DNA of 64,000 nucleotides from Limimaricola sp027213785 (GCF_050847355.1 NZ_CP193755.1:2356001-2420000), one strand, 5' to 3'; shown: positions 28,728 to 38,936, counted from the stretch's first letter. Notes: a model not told the origin generated them from the letters alone. Program-made: numbers and translations.

Positions 28728-29528
28728 ATGACCCGACCGACCATCTACCACATCCCGGTCTGCCCATTCTCGCAGCGGGTCGAGATCCTGCTGGCGCTCA
28801 AGGGGCTGAGGGATGCGGTCGATTTCCATGTCATAGACATCACCGAACCGCGCCCCGACTGGCTGCTGGAAAAGACCGGCGGCACCACGGCATTGCCGGT
28901 GCTGGAGACCGAGGACGGCGGCATCCTCAAGGAGAGCCTGGTGATCCTGCGCTATGTCGAGGAGCGCTGGGCCGAGCCGCGCATCGCCCGTGCCGACCCG
29001 TTCGAGCGCGGCATCGAGCGGCTGTTCATCACCCGCGAGGGGCCGTTCGGCATGTCCGGTTATCTCTACGTGATGAACACCGATCCCGCGAAGCGAGACG
29101 ACAAGCGCGCGGCGCTGCTCGGGCATTACCGCTGGCTGGGCGAGATGCTGGAGCGGCACAACCCGCAGGGCACATGGCTGTTCGATCGCTACGGGCTGGC
29201 CGAGATCGTCTACACGCCGCTGATGATGCGGTTCTGGTTTCTCGAGCATTACGAGGGATTCGATCTGCCCGAGACCCCCGAATTCGATCGCGTGCGTCGC
29301 TGGCGCGACGCCTGTCTCGGCTTCGAGGCGGCGCAGCAGGTGCGCTACGAACAGATCGTCAAGCTCTACTACGATTACGCCGTGGGGTCGGGCAACGGCG
29401 CGCTGCCAGACGGGCGGCGGCGCTCGAGCTTCGTGTTCGAGCCCGACTGGCGCGACCGGCCGATGCCGCCCCGCGACAAGTACGACCGCGTCGCCTCGGA
29501 TACCGAGTTGGGACTTCTGTCGGCTTAG
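28728..29528 (+). CDS. Glutathione S-transferase-like protein
   Basis: 266 residues from MTRPTIYHIPVCPFSQRVEI, with GGAGAGGAGG upstream. The N-terminal thioredoxin fold has CPFSQRVEILLALKG and TTALPVLETEDGGILKESLVILRYVEERW (cis-Pro and ES motif typical of GSTs). The C-terminal helical domain follows and ends in a longer, polar tail. Glutathione transfer or thiol-transferase activity is plausible. It ends 38 bp before the leucine leader. Confidence 0.9.
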   Translation: MTRPTIYHIPVCPFSQRVEILLALKGLRDAVDFHVIDITEPRPDWLLEKTGGTTALPVLETEDGGILKESLVILRYVEERWAEPRIARADPFERGIERLFITREGPFGMSGYLYVMNTDPAKRDDKRAALLGHYRWLGEMLERHNPQGTWLFDRYGLAEIVYTPLMMRFWFLEHYEGFDLPETPEFDRVRRWRDACLGFEAAQQVRYEQIVKLYYDYAVGSGNGALPDGRRRSSFVFEPDWRDRPMPPRDKYDRVASDTELGLLSA

Positions 29529-29566
29529 GGGTTTTCATCCCGCGAACGGGCGATATAGTCCCGCCC

Positions 29567-29644
29567 ATGAGCCGGAACCTCACCCTCTCGTCCCCCGCGG
29601 CCCTGCCCGCGCTTCGGACCCTCCTTCTCCTTACTCGCCTCTGA
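29567..29644 (+). CDS. leuL: Leucine leader peptide (LeuL)
   Basis: A 25-codon frame, MSRNLTLSSPAALPALRTLL then LLTRL, with 9 leucines and a run of four consecutive Leu codons (CTC CTT CTC CTT, 29621-29632). It lies 77 bp upstream of leuA and its stop codon sits in the 5' arm of a perfect 10-bp hairpin. This is the layout of amino-acid attenuation leaders. A clear Shine-Dalgarno is not evident. Confidence 0.82.
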   Translation: MSRNLTLSSPAALPALRTLLLLTRL

Positions 29645-29687
29645 GCGTGCCCGTCGGCGCGACCGCTCAGAGGGGACAATCGCGCCG
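29638..29687 (+). promoter_or_regulatory. leuA attenuator with two mutually exclusive stems
   Basis: Stem A: CCTCTGAGCG (29638-29647) with CGCTCAGAGG (29664-29673), perfect 10 bp. Stem B: CGGCGCGA (29655-29662) with TCGCGCCG (29680-29687), perfect 8 bp. Stem B's 5' arm lies in the loop of stem A and its 3' arm lies beyond stem A, so the two stems interlock and should be alternatives. No T run follows, so the output may act on translation or through a weak/Rho-dependent stop. Confidence 0.65.
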
Positions 29688-29720
29688 GATAACGCACCCG
29701 GACCCGAGAGGAATTGAGAG

Positions 29721-31304
29721 ATGACCACCACCCCCGACACCCGCCCCGAAAACCGCGTCCTGATCTTCGACACGACGCTGCGCGACGGCGAGCAATCGCC
29801 CGGCGCCACCATGACCCATGCCGAAAAGCTGGAGATCGCCGAGCTGCTCGACGAGATGGGCGTCGACATCATCGAGGCCGGCTTCCCGATCGCCTCGGAG
29901 GGCGATTTCAAGGCGGTGAGCGAGATCGCGAAGCAGTCGAGGAACGCCACGATCTGCGGTCTCGCCCGCGCCAATTACAAGGACATCGACCGCTGCTGGG
30001 AGGCGGTGAAGCACGCCCGCTCCCCGCGCATTCACACCTTCATCGGCACCTCGCCGCTGCACCGCGCCATCCCGAACCTGACGCAGGACGAGATGGCGCA
30101 GCGGATCCACGACACCGTGACCCACGCGCGCAACCTGTGCGACAACGTGCAGTGGTCGCCGATGGACGCGACCCGGACCGAGTGGGATTACCTCGCCCGC
30201 GTGGTCGAGATCGCGATCAAGGCCGGCGCCACGACGATCAACATCCCCGACACGGTGGGCTATACCGCGCCGATGGAAAGCGCCGACCTGATCCGCCGGC
30301 TGATCGCCGAGGTGCCGGGCGCCGACGAGATCATCTTCGCGACCCATTGCCACAACGATCTGGGCATGGCGACGGCGAACGCGCTGGCCGCGGTCGAAGG
30401 TGGCGCGCGGCAGATCGAATGCACGATCAACGGCCTCGGCGAGCGCGCCGGCAACACCGCGCTGGAGGAAGTGGTGATGGCGCTGAAGGTGCGCCACGAC
30501 ATCCTGCCCTGGGACACCGGCATCGACACCCGCAAGATCATGAACATCTCGCGTCGCGTCGCCACCGTCTCGGGCTTCCCGGTGCAGTTCAACAAGGCGA
30601 TCGTCGGCAAGAACGCCTTCGCGCACGAGAGCGGCATCCATCAGGACGGGATGCTGAAGAACGCCGAGACCTTCGAGATCATGCGCCCCGAGGATGTCGG
30701 GCTCAACGCCACCAACATCGTGCTGGGCAAGCATTCCGGCCGCGCCGCGCTGCGCTCCAAGCTGAAGGAGCTGGGCTTCGAGCTGGCCGACAATCAGCTC
30801 AACGACGTCTTCGTGCGGTTCAAGGAACTGGCAGACCGCAAGAAGGAGGTCTACGACGACGACCTGATCGCGCTGGTGCGCCAGAACGAGGCGGTCTCGG
30901 ACCGGCTGCGGCTCAAGTCGCTGAAGGTGATCTGCGGCACCGAAGGGCCGCAGCACGCCGAGATGACCCTGACGATCGACGACGAAGAGAAGTCGGTCGA
31001 CGCCACCGGCGACGGCCCCGTGGATGCCACCTTCAACGCGATCAAGGCGCTGTTCCCGCACGAGGCGCGGCTGCAACTCTACCAAGTGGCGGCCGTCACC
31101 GAAGGCACCGACGCGCAGGCGACCGTCTCGGTGCGGCTGGAGGAGGACGGGCGCATCGCGACCGGCCAATCCGCCGATACCGACACCGTGGTGGCGAGCG
31201 CCAAGGCCTATATCAACGCCGTGAACCGGCTGCTGGTGCGGCGCGAGAAGACCGCCCCGAATGCCGATGTGAAGGGCGTGGGTTATCTCGACGCCGGGGA
31301 ATGA
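29721..31304 (+). CDS. leuA: 2-isopropylmalate synthase
   Basis: 527 residues. First committed enzyme of leucine synthesis: condenses acetyl-CoA with 2-ketoisovalerate. TIM-barrel motifs DTTLRDGEQSPGATM, metal-binding THCHNDLGMATANAL and INGLGERAGNTALEEV are present, followed by the HESGIHQDGMLKN region and the C-terminal LeuA dimer/regulatory domain (about residues 400-520) that binds leucine for feedback. GAGAGGAA precedes the ATG. Expression is probably controlled by the leader just upstream. Confidence 0.97.
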   Translation: MTTTPDTRPENRVLIFDTTLRDGEQSPGATMTHAEKLEIAELLDEMGVDIIEAGFPIASEGDFKAVSEIAKQSRNATICGLARANYKDIDRCWEAVKHARSPRIHTFIGTSPLHRAIPNLTQDEMAQRIHDTVTHARNLCDNVQWSPMDATRTEWDYLARVVEIAIKAGATTINIPDTVGYTAPMESADLIRRLIAEVPGADEIIFATHCHNDLGMATANALAAVEGGARQIECTINGLGERAGNTALEEVVMALKVRHDILPWDTGIDTRKIMNISRRVATVSGFPVQFNKAIVGKNAFAHESGIHQDGMLKNAETFEIMRPEDVGLNATNIVLGKHSGRAALRSKLKELGFELADNQLNDVFVRFKELADRKKEVYDDDLIALVRQNEAVSDRLRLKSLKVICGTEGPQHAEMTLTIDDEEKSVDATGDGPVDATFNAIKALFPHEARLQLYQVAAVTEGTDAQATVSVRLEEDGRIATGQSADTDTVVASAKAYINAVNRLLVRREKTAPNADVKGVGYLDAGE

Positions 31305-31313
31305 CATCGCGCC

Positions 31314-31339
31314 GACGCGGCGCCCCGGCGCCGCGTCTT
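31314..31339 (+). terminator. leuA terminator hairpin
   Basis: Perfect 10-bp stem GACGCGGCGC / GCGCCGCGTC with loop CCCG starting 10 bases after the leuA stop and followed by TTCC. The T run is weak. Confidence 0.65.
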
Positions 31340-31489
31340 CCATGCAACGGTACGTGAAACGGCGAAAATGCGCTGACCGCAGGGGTTGCGGGCCTTTCCG
31401 CGCCGGGCCGTCATGCCTATAAGGCGCGAGGTCCGCAGGCCCTCGGAGTCGCGGAACATCACAGCACTGGGAACGGGATAGATCACGCC

Positions 31490-32527
<1,038 letters not shown>

Positions 32528-32530
32528 GAC

Positions 32531-32573
32531 GACGCCCCCGCCGGGGGCGTCCCGACCCTCCCTCGCGGAGGGT
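32531..32573 (+). terminator. Two tandem hairpins between mreB and mreC
   Basis: Stem 1: GACGCCCCC / GGGGGCGTC (32531-32551, loop GCC). Stem 2: ACCCTCC / GGAGGGT (32555-32573, loop CTCGC), followed by TTCC. Both are perfect. Their place inside an otherwise tight operon suggests partial termination or mRNA processing that lowers mreC expression relative to mreB. Confidence 0.6.
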
Positions 32574-32604
32574 TCCTGCCAGATGACGAGGGGGTGCGCG
32601 CTCC

Positions 32605-33558
32605 TTGGCGAGACCGAGACATAGCGGCGAGGATTACGCCCGCCCGATCCGCAGGCTGCTGGTCGGGCTCCTGCTGCTCGCCCTTCTGGCGCTGTTCGCC
32701 CTGTGGCGCATCGACAGCCCCCGCGTGGAGCGGATGCGCGCCGAGGTGGTGGACCGGGTGCTGCCCAGCTTCGACTGGGCGCTGGCGCCCGTCACCGGCC
32801 TCGCGACCATGGCCGGCAATTTCCAGAGCTACGCGCATCTGCACGAGCAGAACCAGCAGCTCCGCCGCGAGCTGCAACAGATGCGCGCGTGGCGCGAGGC
32901 GGCGCTGCAGCTCGAGCAGGAGAACGCGAAGCTTCTCGACCTCAACAACGTGCGGCTCGACCCGAGACTCACCTACATCACCGGCGTGGTGATGGCCGAT
33001 AGCGGCTCGCCGTTCCGGCAGTCGGTGCTGGTCAATGTCGGTGCCCGCGACGGCGTGCTCGACGGCTGGCCCGCGATGGACGGGATCGGGCTGGTCGGCC
33101 GGATCTCTGGCGTGGGACATGCTTCGAGCCGGGTGCTGCTGCTCACCGATACCTCGTCGCGCATTCCCGTGACGATCCAGCCCTCGGGGCAGCGCGCGAT
33201 CCTTGCCGGGGACAACACGATCTATCCGCCGATCGATTTCCTCGAGAACCCCGACCTCGTGCGCCCCGGCGACCGGGTCGTTTCCTCGGGCGATGGCGGC
33301 ATGTTCCCGGCCGACCTGCTGGTGGGCCAAGTGACGATGGGCTCGGACGGGCGGCTGCGGATCCGTCTTGCCGCCGATTACGAGCGGCTCGAATTCCTGC
33401 GGGTGCTGCGCAGCCATCAGGCCGAGACCGTGGACGAGACGGGCCGGCTGATCGTGCCCGAGCCGCGCGAGGTCTTCGGCCCGCCGGCCCCGGCGCCCGA
33501 AAGCCTCGGGCTGGCCGAACCAGAGCCGGACCAGGCCGCGGAGGCGCCCGATGGCTAG
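32605..33558 (+). CDS. mreC: Rod-shape determining protein MreC
   Basis: 317 residues. The start appears to be TTG at 32605 (MARPRHSGEDYARPIRR), with GAGGGGG upstream; no in-frame ATG or GTG fits. One membrane helix (LLVGLLLLALLALFALW) is followed by a coiled coil (QNQQLRRELQQMRAWREAALQLEQENAKLLDLN) and the beta-rich periplasmic domain with VLVNVGARDGVLDGWPAMDGIGLVGRI. The Pro-rich C-terminus is typical of alphaproteobacterial MreC. It links MreB to PBP2/RodA. It overlaps mreD by 8 bp. Confidence 0.93.
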   Translation: MARPRHSGEDYARPIRRLLVGLLLLALLALFALWRIDSPRVERMRAEVVDRVLPSFDWALAPVTGLATMAGNFQSYAHLHEQNQQLRRELQQMRAWREAALQLEQENAKLLDLNNVRLDPRLTYITGVVMADSGSPFRQSVLVNVGARDGVLDGWPAMDGIGLVGRISGVGHASSRVLLLTDTSSRIPVTIQPSGQRAILAGDNTIYPPIDFLENPDLVRPGDRVVSSGDGGMFPADLLVGQVTMGSDGRLRIRLAADYERLEFLRVLRSHQAETVDETGRLIVPEPREVFGPPAPAPESLGLAEPEPDQAAEAPDG

Positions 33559-34084
33559 CCCCCGGCAGGCCCGGCTCTGGCTCGGTCGCGCGGGTTTCGC
33601 CGCGCTGGCCATGGGGCTGATCTTCCTGCGGCTACTGCCGCTCGACACGATGCCGCCGCGATGGGCCGGGCCGGACCTCCTGCTGGTGGCGGTGCTGCTA
33701 TGGGTGGTGCGGCGACCCGGCTTCCTGCCGGTCTGGCTGGTGGCCGCGGTGGTGCTGCTGGCCGATTTCCTGTTCCAGCGGCCGCCGGGCCTGATGGCGG
33801 CGCTGACGGTGATCGCGACCGAGATGCTCAGGCGGCGGCACATGCGGCTGCGCGCCGGCGGCTTCGCCGCCGAATGGGCGGCGACGAGCCTCGCCGTGGC
33901 GGGGATCCTCGCGGCGACGCAGCTGGCGCTGCTGATCACCGTGGTGCCCGCGCCGCCGCTCGGCCTCGTGGCGAGCCAGGCCGTCACCACCGCGCTGGCC
34001 TACCCGCTCGCCGCCATCGCCGCGCGCTGGCTGTTTCGCATCGGCCACCGCCCCACCGATAGCCGTCGGAGGATCTCCGTATGA
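33551..34084 (+). CDS. mreD: Rod-shape determining protein MreD
   Basis: 177 residues, highly hydrophobic with about five membrane helices (for example FAALAMGLIFLRLLPLDT, LLLVAVLLWVVRRPGFLPVWLVAAVVLLADFL). Sequence conservation in MreD is low, so the call rests on position between mreC and mrdA, length and topology, including the family-typical GPDLLL and LADFLFQRPPG segments. ATG overlaps mreC; its TGA overlaps the mrdA ATG (ATGA). Confidence 0.9.
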   Translation: MASPRQARLWLGRAGFAALAMGLIFLRLLPLDTMPPRWAGPDLLLVAVLLWVVRRPGFLPVWLVAAVVLLADFLFQRPPGLMAALTVIATEMLRRRHMRLRAGGFAAEWAATSLAVAGILAATQLALLITVVPAPPLGLVASQAVTTALAYPLAAIAARWLFRIGHRPTDSRRRISV

Positions 34085-36021
34085 AACGACCGCCGAAGGA
34101 AACCGCCGAAAGCGCCCGCCGCATCGGGCGGCGCAGCCTCGTCATCGGTGCCTCGCAGCTTGCCATGATCGGCGTGCTGGGCTGGCGGATGCGGTCGATG
34201 CAGGTTGACGAGGGCGAGATCTACCGCTCTCTCGCCGAGGAGAACCGTATCAACATGCGGCTGATCCCGCCGGCGCGCGGGCTGATCTTCGACCGCAACG
34301 GCGTGCCGCTCGCTGTCAACGAACAGAACTACCGCGTCGTGATAACCCGCGAGGATGCGGGCGATGTCGACGACACGCTCGACCGGCTGGCGCGGCTGAT
34401 CGACCTGCCGCCCGAGGCGATCGAAAGCGTCAAGGCCGAGATGGCCCGTCGCCCCGCCTTCGTTCCGGTCACCGTGGCCGAGCGGGTGCCGTGGGACGAC
34501 GTGGCCAAGGTCACCGTCAACGCCCCTGCCCTGCCCGGCATCACCGCCGAGGTCGGCCTGTCGCGCCATTACCCGCGCGGCTCCGATACCGCGCATGTGG
34601 TGGGCTATGTGGGTCCGGTCTCCGATTACGACCTGTCGAAGATGGAGAACCCCGACCCGCTGATGCAGATCCCGCGCTTCCAGATCGGCAAGACCGGGGT
34701 CGAGGCCAAGTTCGAGGAAGAGCTGCGCGGCTCCGCCGGCACCAAGCGGATCGAGGTCAACGCCGCGGGCCGGGTGATGCGCGAGATCGACCGCGAGGAG
34801 GGCAAGTCCGGCGCCGACATCCAGCTCACCCTCGACAGCAAGCTGCAAAGCTACACCGAGGCGCGGCTCGAGGGCGAGAGCGCCTCGGTGGTGGTGATCG
34901 ATCTGGAGACCGGCGACCTGCGCGCCGTGGCCTCGGCCCCGACCTTCGACCCGAACCTCTTCGTGCGCGGCATCTCGGGGTCCGACTGGCGCGCCCTGAA
35001 CGAGAACAAGTACCGCCCGCTCTCGGCCAAGACCGTGCAGGGCGCCTACCCGCCCGGTTCGACCTTCAAGATGGTGGTCGCCATGGCGGCGCTGGAATCG
35101 GGGCTCGTCGGCCCCGAGGACACCGAGTACTGCCCCGGCTATTCCGAGGTCGGCGGCACCCGCTTCCACTGCTGGAAGCGCGGCGGCCATGGCAACGTCA
35201 ACATGCATCGCAGCCTGCAGGAGAGCTGCGACGTCTATTACTACGAGATCAGCCAGAAGATCGGCATCGACCGCATCGCCGAGATGGCGCGCAGGCTCGG
35301 CGTCGGCGTGCCGCTCGACGTGCCGATGTCGGCGGTGAGCGAGGGGGTGGCCCCCGACACCCAGTGGAAGCGCGACCGCTATGGCGAGAGCTGGCGCATC
35401 GGCGATACCGTCAACGCCTCGATCGGCCAAGGCTACGTGCTGGCGACGCCGCTGCAGCTCGCGGTGATGTCGGCGCGGCTTGCCACCGGGCGCGATGTGC
35501 GGCCACGGCTGGTGCATTCGATCGGCGGCGAGATCCAGCCCTCGGGCGCCGGCGAGCCGATGGGGCTCAACGAGAATTACCTGCGCCGGGTGCGCTCCGC
35601 GATGAACGACGTCTCGAACGCCCCGCGCGGCACCGGCTACGGCGCGCGGATCGTGGCCGAGGGAATGCAGATGGCAGGCAAGTCCGGCACCAGCCAGGTG
35701 CGCCGCATCACCGCCGAGGAGCGGGCCCGCGGCGTCACCTCGAACGCCGACCTGCCGTGGGAACGGCGCGACCACGCGCTCTGGGTCAACTTCGCCCCCT
35801 ACGATAACCCGCGCTTCGCCGTCTCGGTCGTGGTCGAGCATGGCGGCGGCGGCTCCTCGGTCGCCGCCCCGATCGCGCGCGACGTGACGCTGCAGGCGCT
35901 CTATGACGGGCCGCCGCCGCTCGAGGCCTACCCCTCGAACCTGCGCGACGCGATCGCCGAGCAGCAAAAGCGCATCGAGAACCACGTGGCGCGCGGCATG
36001 ACCGCCTCCGACAGGGCCTGA
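34081..36021 (+). CDS. mrdA: Penicillin-binding protein 2 (peptidoglycan transpeptidase)
   Basis: 646 residues. Class B PBP for lateral wall growth. One N-terminal membrane helix (RSLVIGASQLAMIGVLGWRM) and the dimerisation domain (PPARGLIFDRNGVPLAVNEQNYRV) are followed by the transpeptidase domain with SxxK at Ser327 (PPGSTFKMV), SxN in SCDVYYYEIS and KSGT at Lys534 (MAGKSGTSQV). It is translationally coupled to mreD and adjacent to rodA, its glycosyltransferase partner. Confidence 0.97.
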   Translation: MKRPPKETAESARRIGRRSLVIGASQLAMIGVLGWRMRSMQVDEGEIYRSLAEENRINMRLIPPARGLIFDRNGVPLAVNEQNYRVVITREDAGDVDDTLDRLARLIDLPPEAIESVKAEMARRPAFVPVTVAERVPWDDVAKVTVNAPALPGITAEVGLSRHYPRGSDTAHVVGYVGPVSDYDLSKMENPDPLMQIPRFQIGKTGVEAKFEEELRGSAGTKRIEVNAAGRVMREIDREEGKSGADIQLTLDSKLQSYTEARLEGESASVVVIDLETGDLRAVASAPTFDPNLFVRGISGSDWRALNENKYRPLSAKTVQGAYPPGSTFKMVVAMAALESGLVGPEDTEYCPGYSEVGGTRFHCWKRGGHGNVNMHRSLQESCDVYYYEISQKIGIDRIAEMARRLGVGVPLDVPMSAVSEGVAPDTQWKRDRYGESWRIGDTVNASIGQGYVLATPLQLAVMSARLATGRDVRPRLVHSIGGEIQPSGAGEPMGLNENYLRRVRSAMNDVSNAPRGTGYGARIVAEGMQMAGKSGTSQVRRITAEERARGVTSNADLPWERRDHALWVNFAPYDNPRFAVSVVVEHGGGGSSVAAPIARDVTLQALYDGPPPLEAYPSNLRDAIAEQQKRIENHVARGMTASDRA

Positions 36022-36022
36022 G

Positions 36023-37162
36023 ATGAGCTACCTCGAGACCAACGCCAAGTTCGTCCCCACGGGCTTTCGCAAGCTGCTTTACCTCAACTGGCCGGTGATC
36101 CTGCTGATCACCGCCGTCTGCAGCTTCGGCTTCCTGATGCTCTACTCGGTCGCCGGCGGGTCGCCCCGGCCCTGGATGGAGCCGCAGATGAAGCGTTTCG
36201 GCGTCGGCATGGTGGCGATGATCGTCGTCGCCATGGTGCCGATCTGGTTCTGGCGCAACATGGCGCTCCTGGCCTATGGCGGCTCTCTGGCGTTGCTCGT
36301 GGCGGTGGACATGTTCGGCGAGGTCGGCATGGGCGCCCAGCGCTGGATCGACCTCGGGCCGATCCGGCTGCAGCCCTCGGAGCTGATGAAGGTCAGCCTC
36401 GTGATGTTCCTCGCCGCCTATTACGACTGGCTGCCGCTCAGGCGCACCTCGCACATCTTCTGGGTGCTGCTGCCGGTCGTCTTCATCTCGATCCCGACGC
36501 TGCTGACGCTGGCCCAGCCCGATCTCGGCACGGCGCTGCTCCTGCTGATCGGTGGCGCCACGGTGATGTTCGCGGCAGGCGTCCACTGGGCCTATTTCGC
36601 CACCGTGATCGCGGCGGGGGTCGGCACGGTCTATGCCGTCTTCGTGTCGCGGGGCACGCCATGGCAGCTCCTCAAGGATTACCAGTACCGTCGCATCGAC
36701 ACGTTTCTCGATCCCTCGAACGATCCCTTGGGCGCGGGCTACCACATCACCCAAGCCAAGATCGCGCTGGGCTCGGGCGGCTGGACCGGGCGCGGCTTCA
36801 TGCAGGGCACGCAGTCGCGGCTCAACTTCCTGCCCGAGAAGCACACCGACTTCATCTTCACCACGCTGGCCGAGGAGTTCGGCTTCGTCGGCGCCTCGAC
36901 GCTGCTGGCGCTCTACGCGCTGATCATCTTCTTCTGCGTGGTGTCGGCGGTGAACAACCGCGACCGCTTCGCCTCGCTGCTCACGATCGGCATCACCATG
37001 ACGTTCTTCCTGTTCTTCGCGGTGAACATGTCGATGGTGATGGGGCTCGCCCCGGTGGTCGGCGTGCCGCTGCCGCTGGTGAGCTATGGTGGCTCGGCGA
37101 TGCTGGTGCTGCTGCTGGCTTTCGGGCTGGTGCAGAGCGCGCATGTCCACAAGCCGAGGTGA
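36023..37162 (+). CDS. rodA: SEDS peptidoglycan glycosyltransferase RodA
   Basis: 379 residues with about ten membrane helices. SEDS signatures: GAQRWIDLGPIRLQPSELMKV, LAQPDLGTALLLLIGG, GAGYHITQAKIALGSGGWTGRGFMQGTQSRLNFLPEKHTDFIF, EEFGFVGA, and PVVGVPLPLVSYGGSAML. It polymerises glycan strands with PBP2. It starts one base after the mrdA stop; its stop is followed by ghrA after one base. Confidence 0.97.
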   Translation: MSYLETNAKFVPTGFRKLLYLNWPVILLITAVCSFGFLMLYSVAGGSPRPWMEPQMKRFGVGMVAMIVVAMVPIWFWRNMALLAYGGSLALLVAVDMFGEVGMGAQRWIDLGPIRLQPSELMKVSLVMFLAAYYDWLPLRRTSHIFWVLLPVVFISIPTLLTLAQPDLGTALLLLIGGATVMFAAGVHWAYFATVIAAGVGTVYAVFVSRGTPWQLLKDYQYRRIDTFLDPSNDPLGAGYHITQAKIALGSGGWTGRGFMQGTQSRLNFLPEKHTDFIFTTLAEEFGFVGASTLLALYALIIFFCVVSAVNNRDRFASLLTIGITMTFFLFFAVNMSMVMGLAPVVGVPLPLVSYGGSAMLVLLLAFGLVQSAHVHKPR

Positions 37163-37163
37163 C

Positions 37164-38090
37164 ATGAGAATTCTGTTTTCCGCGCCCGATACGGACTGGG
37201 CCGATTATCGCGAATTGCTGCCCCGGGCGCTGGCCGAGGCCGGCATCGAGGCGGAGCTGTCGCGGGACGCCGGTCCGGAGACGGTCGATTACATCGTCTA
37301 TGCACCCAATGACGCGTTGCGCGACTTCACACCATTCATCCGCGCCCGTGCCGTGCTCAGCCTCTGGGCCGGGGTGGAGCGGATCGTCGGCAACGCGACG
37401 CTGACCCAGCCGCTGACCCGGATGGTCGATGCGGGGCTCGAACGGGGCATGGTGGAATACGTGTCCGGTCACGTGCTGCGCCATCACCTCGGCATGGATG
37501 CGCATATCCTCAACCCGGAGCGCGCTTGGCATCCGACGCCGCCGCCTCTGGCCGCCGACCGTCCCGTGACCGTGCTGGGCCTTGGCGCGCTGGGACGGGC
37601 CTGCGCCGAGACGCTTGCGGGGCTGGGTTTCCCGGTGACGGGTTGGAGCCGCACGCCGAAAGAGATCGAGGGCCTGCATTGCCTGTCCGGTGAGGACGGC
37701 CTGACGCAGGCGCTGCGCGACGCCCAGATCGTGGTGACGCTGCTGCCGCTGACCCCCGAGACGGAGAACCTGCTTGATGCCACGCGCCTTGCCCTGCCCG
37801 CGCGCGGCGCGGCGCTCATCAATCCCGGGCGGGGGCCGCTGATCGACGACGCGGCCTTGCTGGCGGCGCTGGACGAGGGGCGGATCGGCCATGCGACGCT
37901 CGACGTGTTCCGCACCGAGCCGCTGCCCGCGGACCATCCCTACTGGCGGCATCCGCAGGTCACGGTGACGCCGCATGTCGCCTCGGCCACCCGCCCCGCC
38001 ACCGCGGCGCGGGTGATCGTCGAGAATATCCGGCGCTCGGAGGCGGGCGAGCCGCTCTTGCACCTCGTGGACCGGGGACGCGGCTATTGA
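37164..38090 (+). CDS. ghrA: Glyoxylate/hydroxypyruvate reductase A-like dehydrogenase
   Basis: 308 residues from MRILFSAPDTDWADY, immediately after the rodA stop. 2-hydroxyacid dehydrogenase features: LSLWAGVERI, the nucleotide-binding VLGLGALGRACAETLAGLGFPVTGWSR, INPGRGPLIDD (catalytic Arg region differs slightly), HATLDVFRTEPLPADHPYW (Glu), and TPHVAS (His). It reduces glyoxylate and hydroxypyruvate with NADPH in the family. It is cotranscribed with the cell-shape genes by position, without an obvious functional link. Confidence 0.93.
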   Translation: MRILFSAPDTDWADYRELLPRALAEAGIEAELSRDAGPETVDYIVYAPNDALRDFTPFIRARAVLSLWAGVERIVGNATLTQPLTRMVDAGLERGMVEYVSGHVLRHHLGMDAHILNPERAWHPTPPPLAADRPVTVLGLGALGRACAETLAGLGFPVTGWSRTPKEIEGLHCLSGEDGLTQALRDAQIVVTLLPLTPETENLLDATRLALPARGAALINPGRGPLIDDAALLAALDEGRIGHATLDVFRTEPLPADHPYWRHPQVTVTPHVASATRPATAARVIVENIRRSEAGEPLLHLVDRGRGY

Positions 38091-38153
38091 GACCGTCCGA
38101 GCGGGGCTGGCGGCGTGTTTGCGTATTTCTGGAACAAAGTGGCCTGAAGGAGA

Positions 38154-38933
38154 CTAGTGCAGCCGCGGCGGTTTTTCCGGGTCCATGCCCGGGGCCCTGG
38201 GTCCCGGCGCGACATGCGGCTGCGGCAGCTTGAGACGCAGGCCGACGCGGGCGATGCGCCTCGCGGTTTCGCTGCCGCCCTCTAGGAAGGTCACGTCGAG
38301 CGCCCCCTCTTCCAGCCCCGAAAAGGTCAGCGCCTCGCCCACGGCAACGGCAAGGCCGCGCTCGGCCACCGGTGCCGGATCGATGAAGGCCAGAAGCGGT
38401 GCCTCGCGGCCATCGGCATATTCGACCCGCACCAGCCAGGCCTCTCGCGCCAGACCGCGCGCCGAAGCCAGCTTTTCGTCGAGCGCGGCCAAGAGCTTTT
38501 CCGGGAAATCCTTGGGCGGGTTCACCGCAACCGGCCGGTCGGCGGCCTGTTGCGGCGCATGGGTCAGCGTCTCGGCCAGCCAGACCAGCGCCTCCGGCGG
38601 CAGCAGCCGCGCCGAGGCCGCCACGCGCGGGTTGAGCGCGAGGCCCAGACCCTGCGCGCCGAGGATCTGCGCCAGCGCCCGCCCGGGCACCGCGGCGTGG
38701 AAGGCGGCCGCGCCCGCATAGTCCGACAGGCGTTCCTCGCGATCGAAGGCCACCGCATAGCTCTGCCCGGCCTCGTCGATGGTCACGGGGGTCACGTTCT
38801 CGTCGCCCGCCTCCTCGGCCAGCAGCAGGTACAGCTCGGCATCGGCGAGACGCCCGTAATAGCGCAGCCGCGCGGCGTCATCCTCGGGCGACGCATCCAT
38901 CGTGGCCGAGGCCACGTCGAGACCGGTTTCCAT
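38154..38933 (-). CDS. SseB-family protein
   Basis: 259 residues. The N-terminal SseB region (ARLRYYGRLADAELYLLLAEEA, PVTIDEAGQSYAVAFDREERLSDYAG, GRALAQILGAQGLGLALNP) matches the enhanced-serine-sensitivity (SseB) family; the C-terminal part (LVRVEYADGREAPLLAFIDPA) matches SseB_C. Function unclear beyond the E. coli serine-sensitivity phenotype. It starts 3 bp after the stop of the glycosylase gene, so the two are cotranscribed. Confidence 0.85.
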   Translation of the reverse strand: METGLDVASATMDASPEDDAARLRYYGRLADAELYLLLAEEAGDENVTPVTIDEAGQSYAVAFDREERLSDYAGAAAFHAAVPGRALAQILGAQGLGLALNPRVAASARLLPPEALVWLAETLTHAPQQAADRPVAVNPPKDFPEKLLAALDEKLASARGLAREAWLVRVEYADGREAPLLAFIDPAPVAERGLAVAVGEALTFSGLEEGALDVTFLEGGSETARRIARVGLRLKLPQPHVAPGPRAPGMDPEKPPRLH

Positions 38934-38936
38934 GTG

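Noticed and set aside
29714..31357. 547-codon plus-strand frame overlapping leuA
   Set aside because: Arg/Gly/His-rich out-of-frame translation of leuA.
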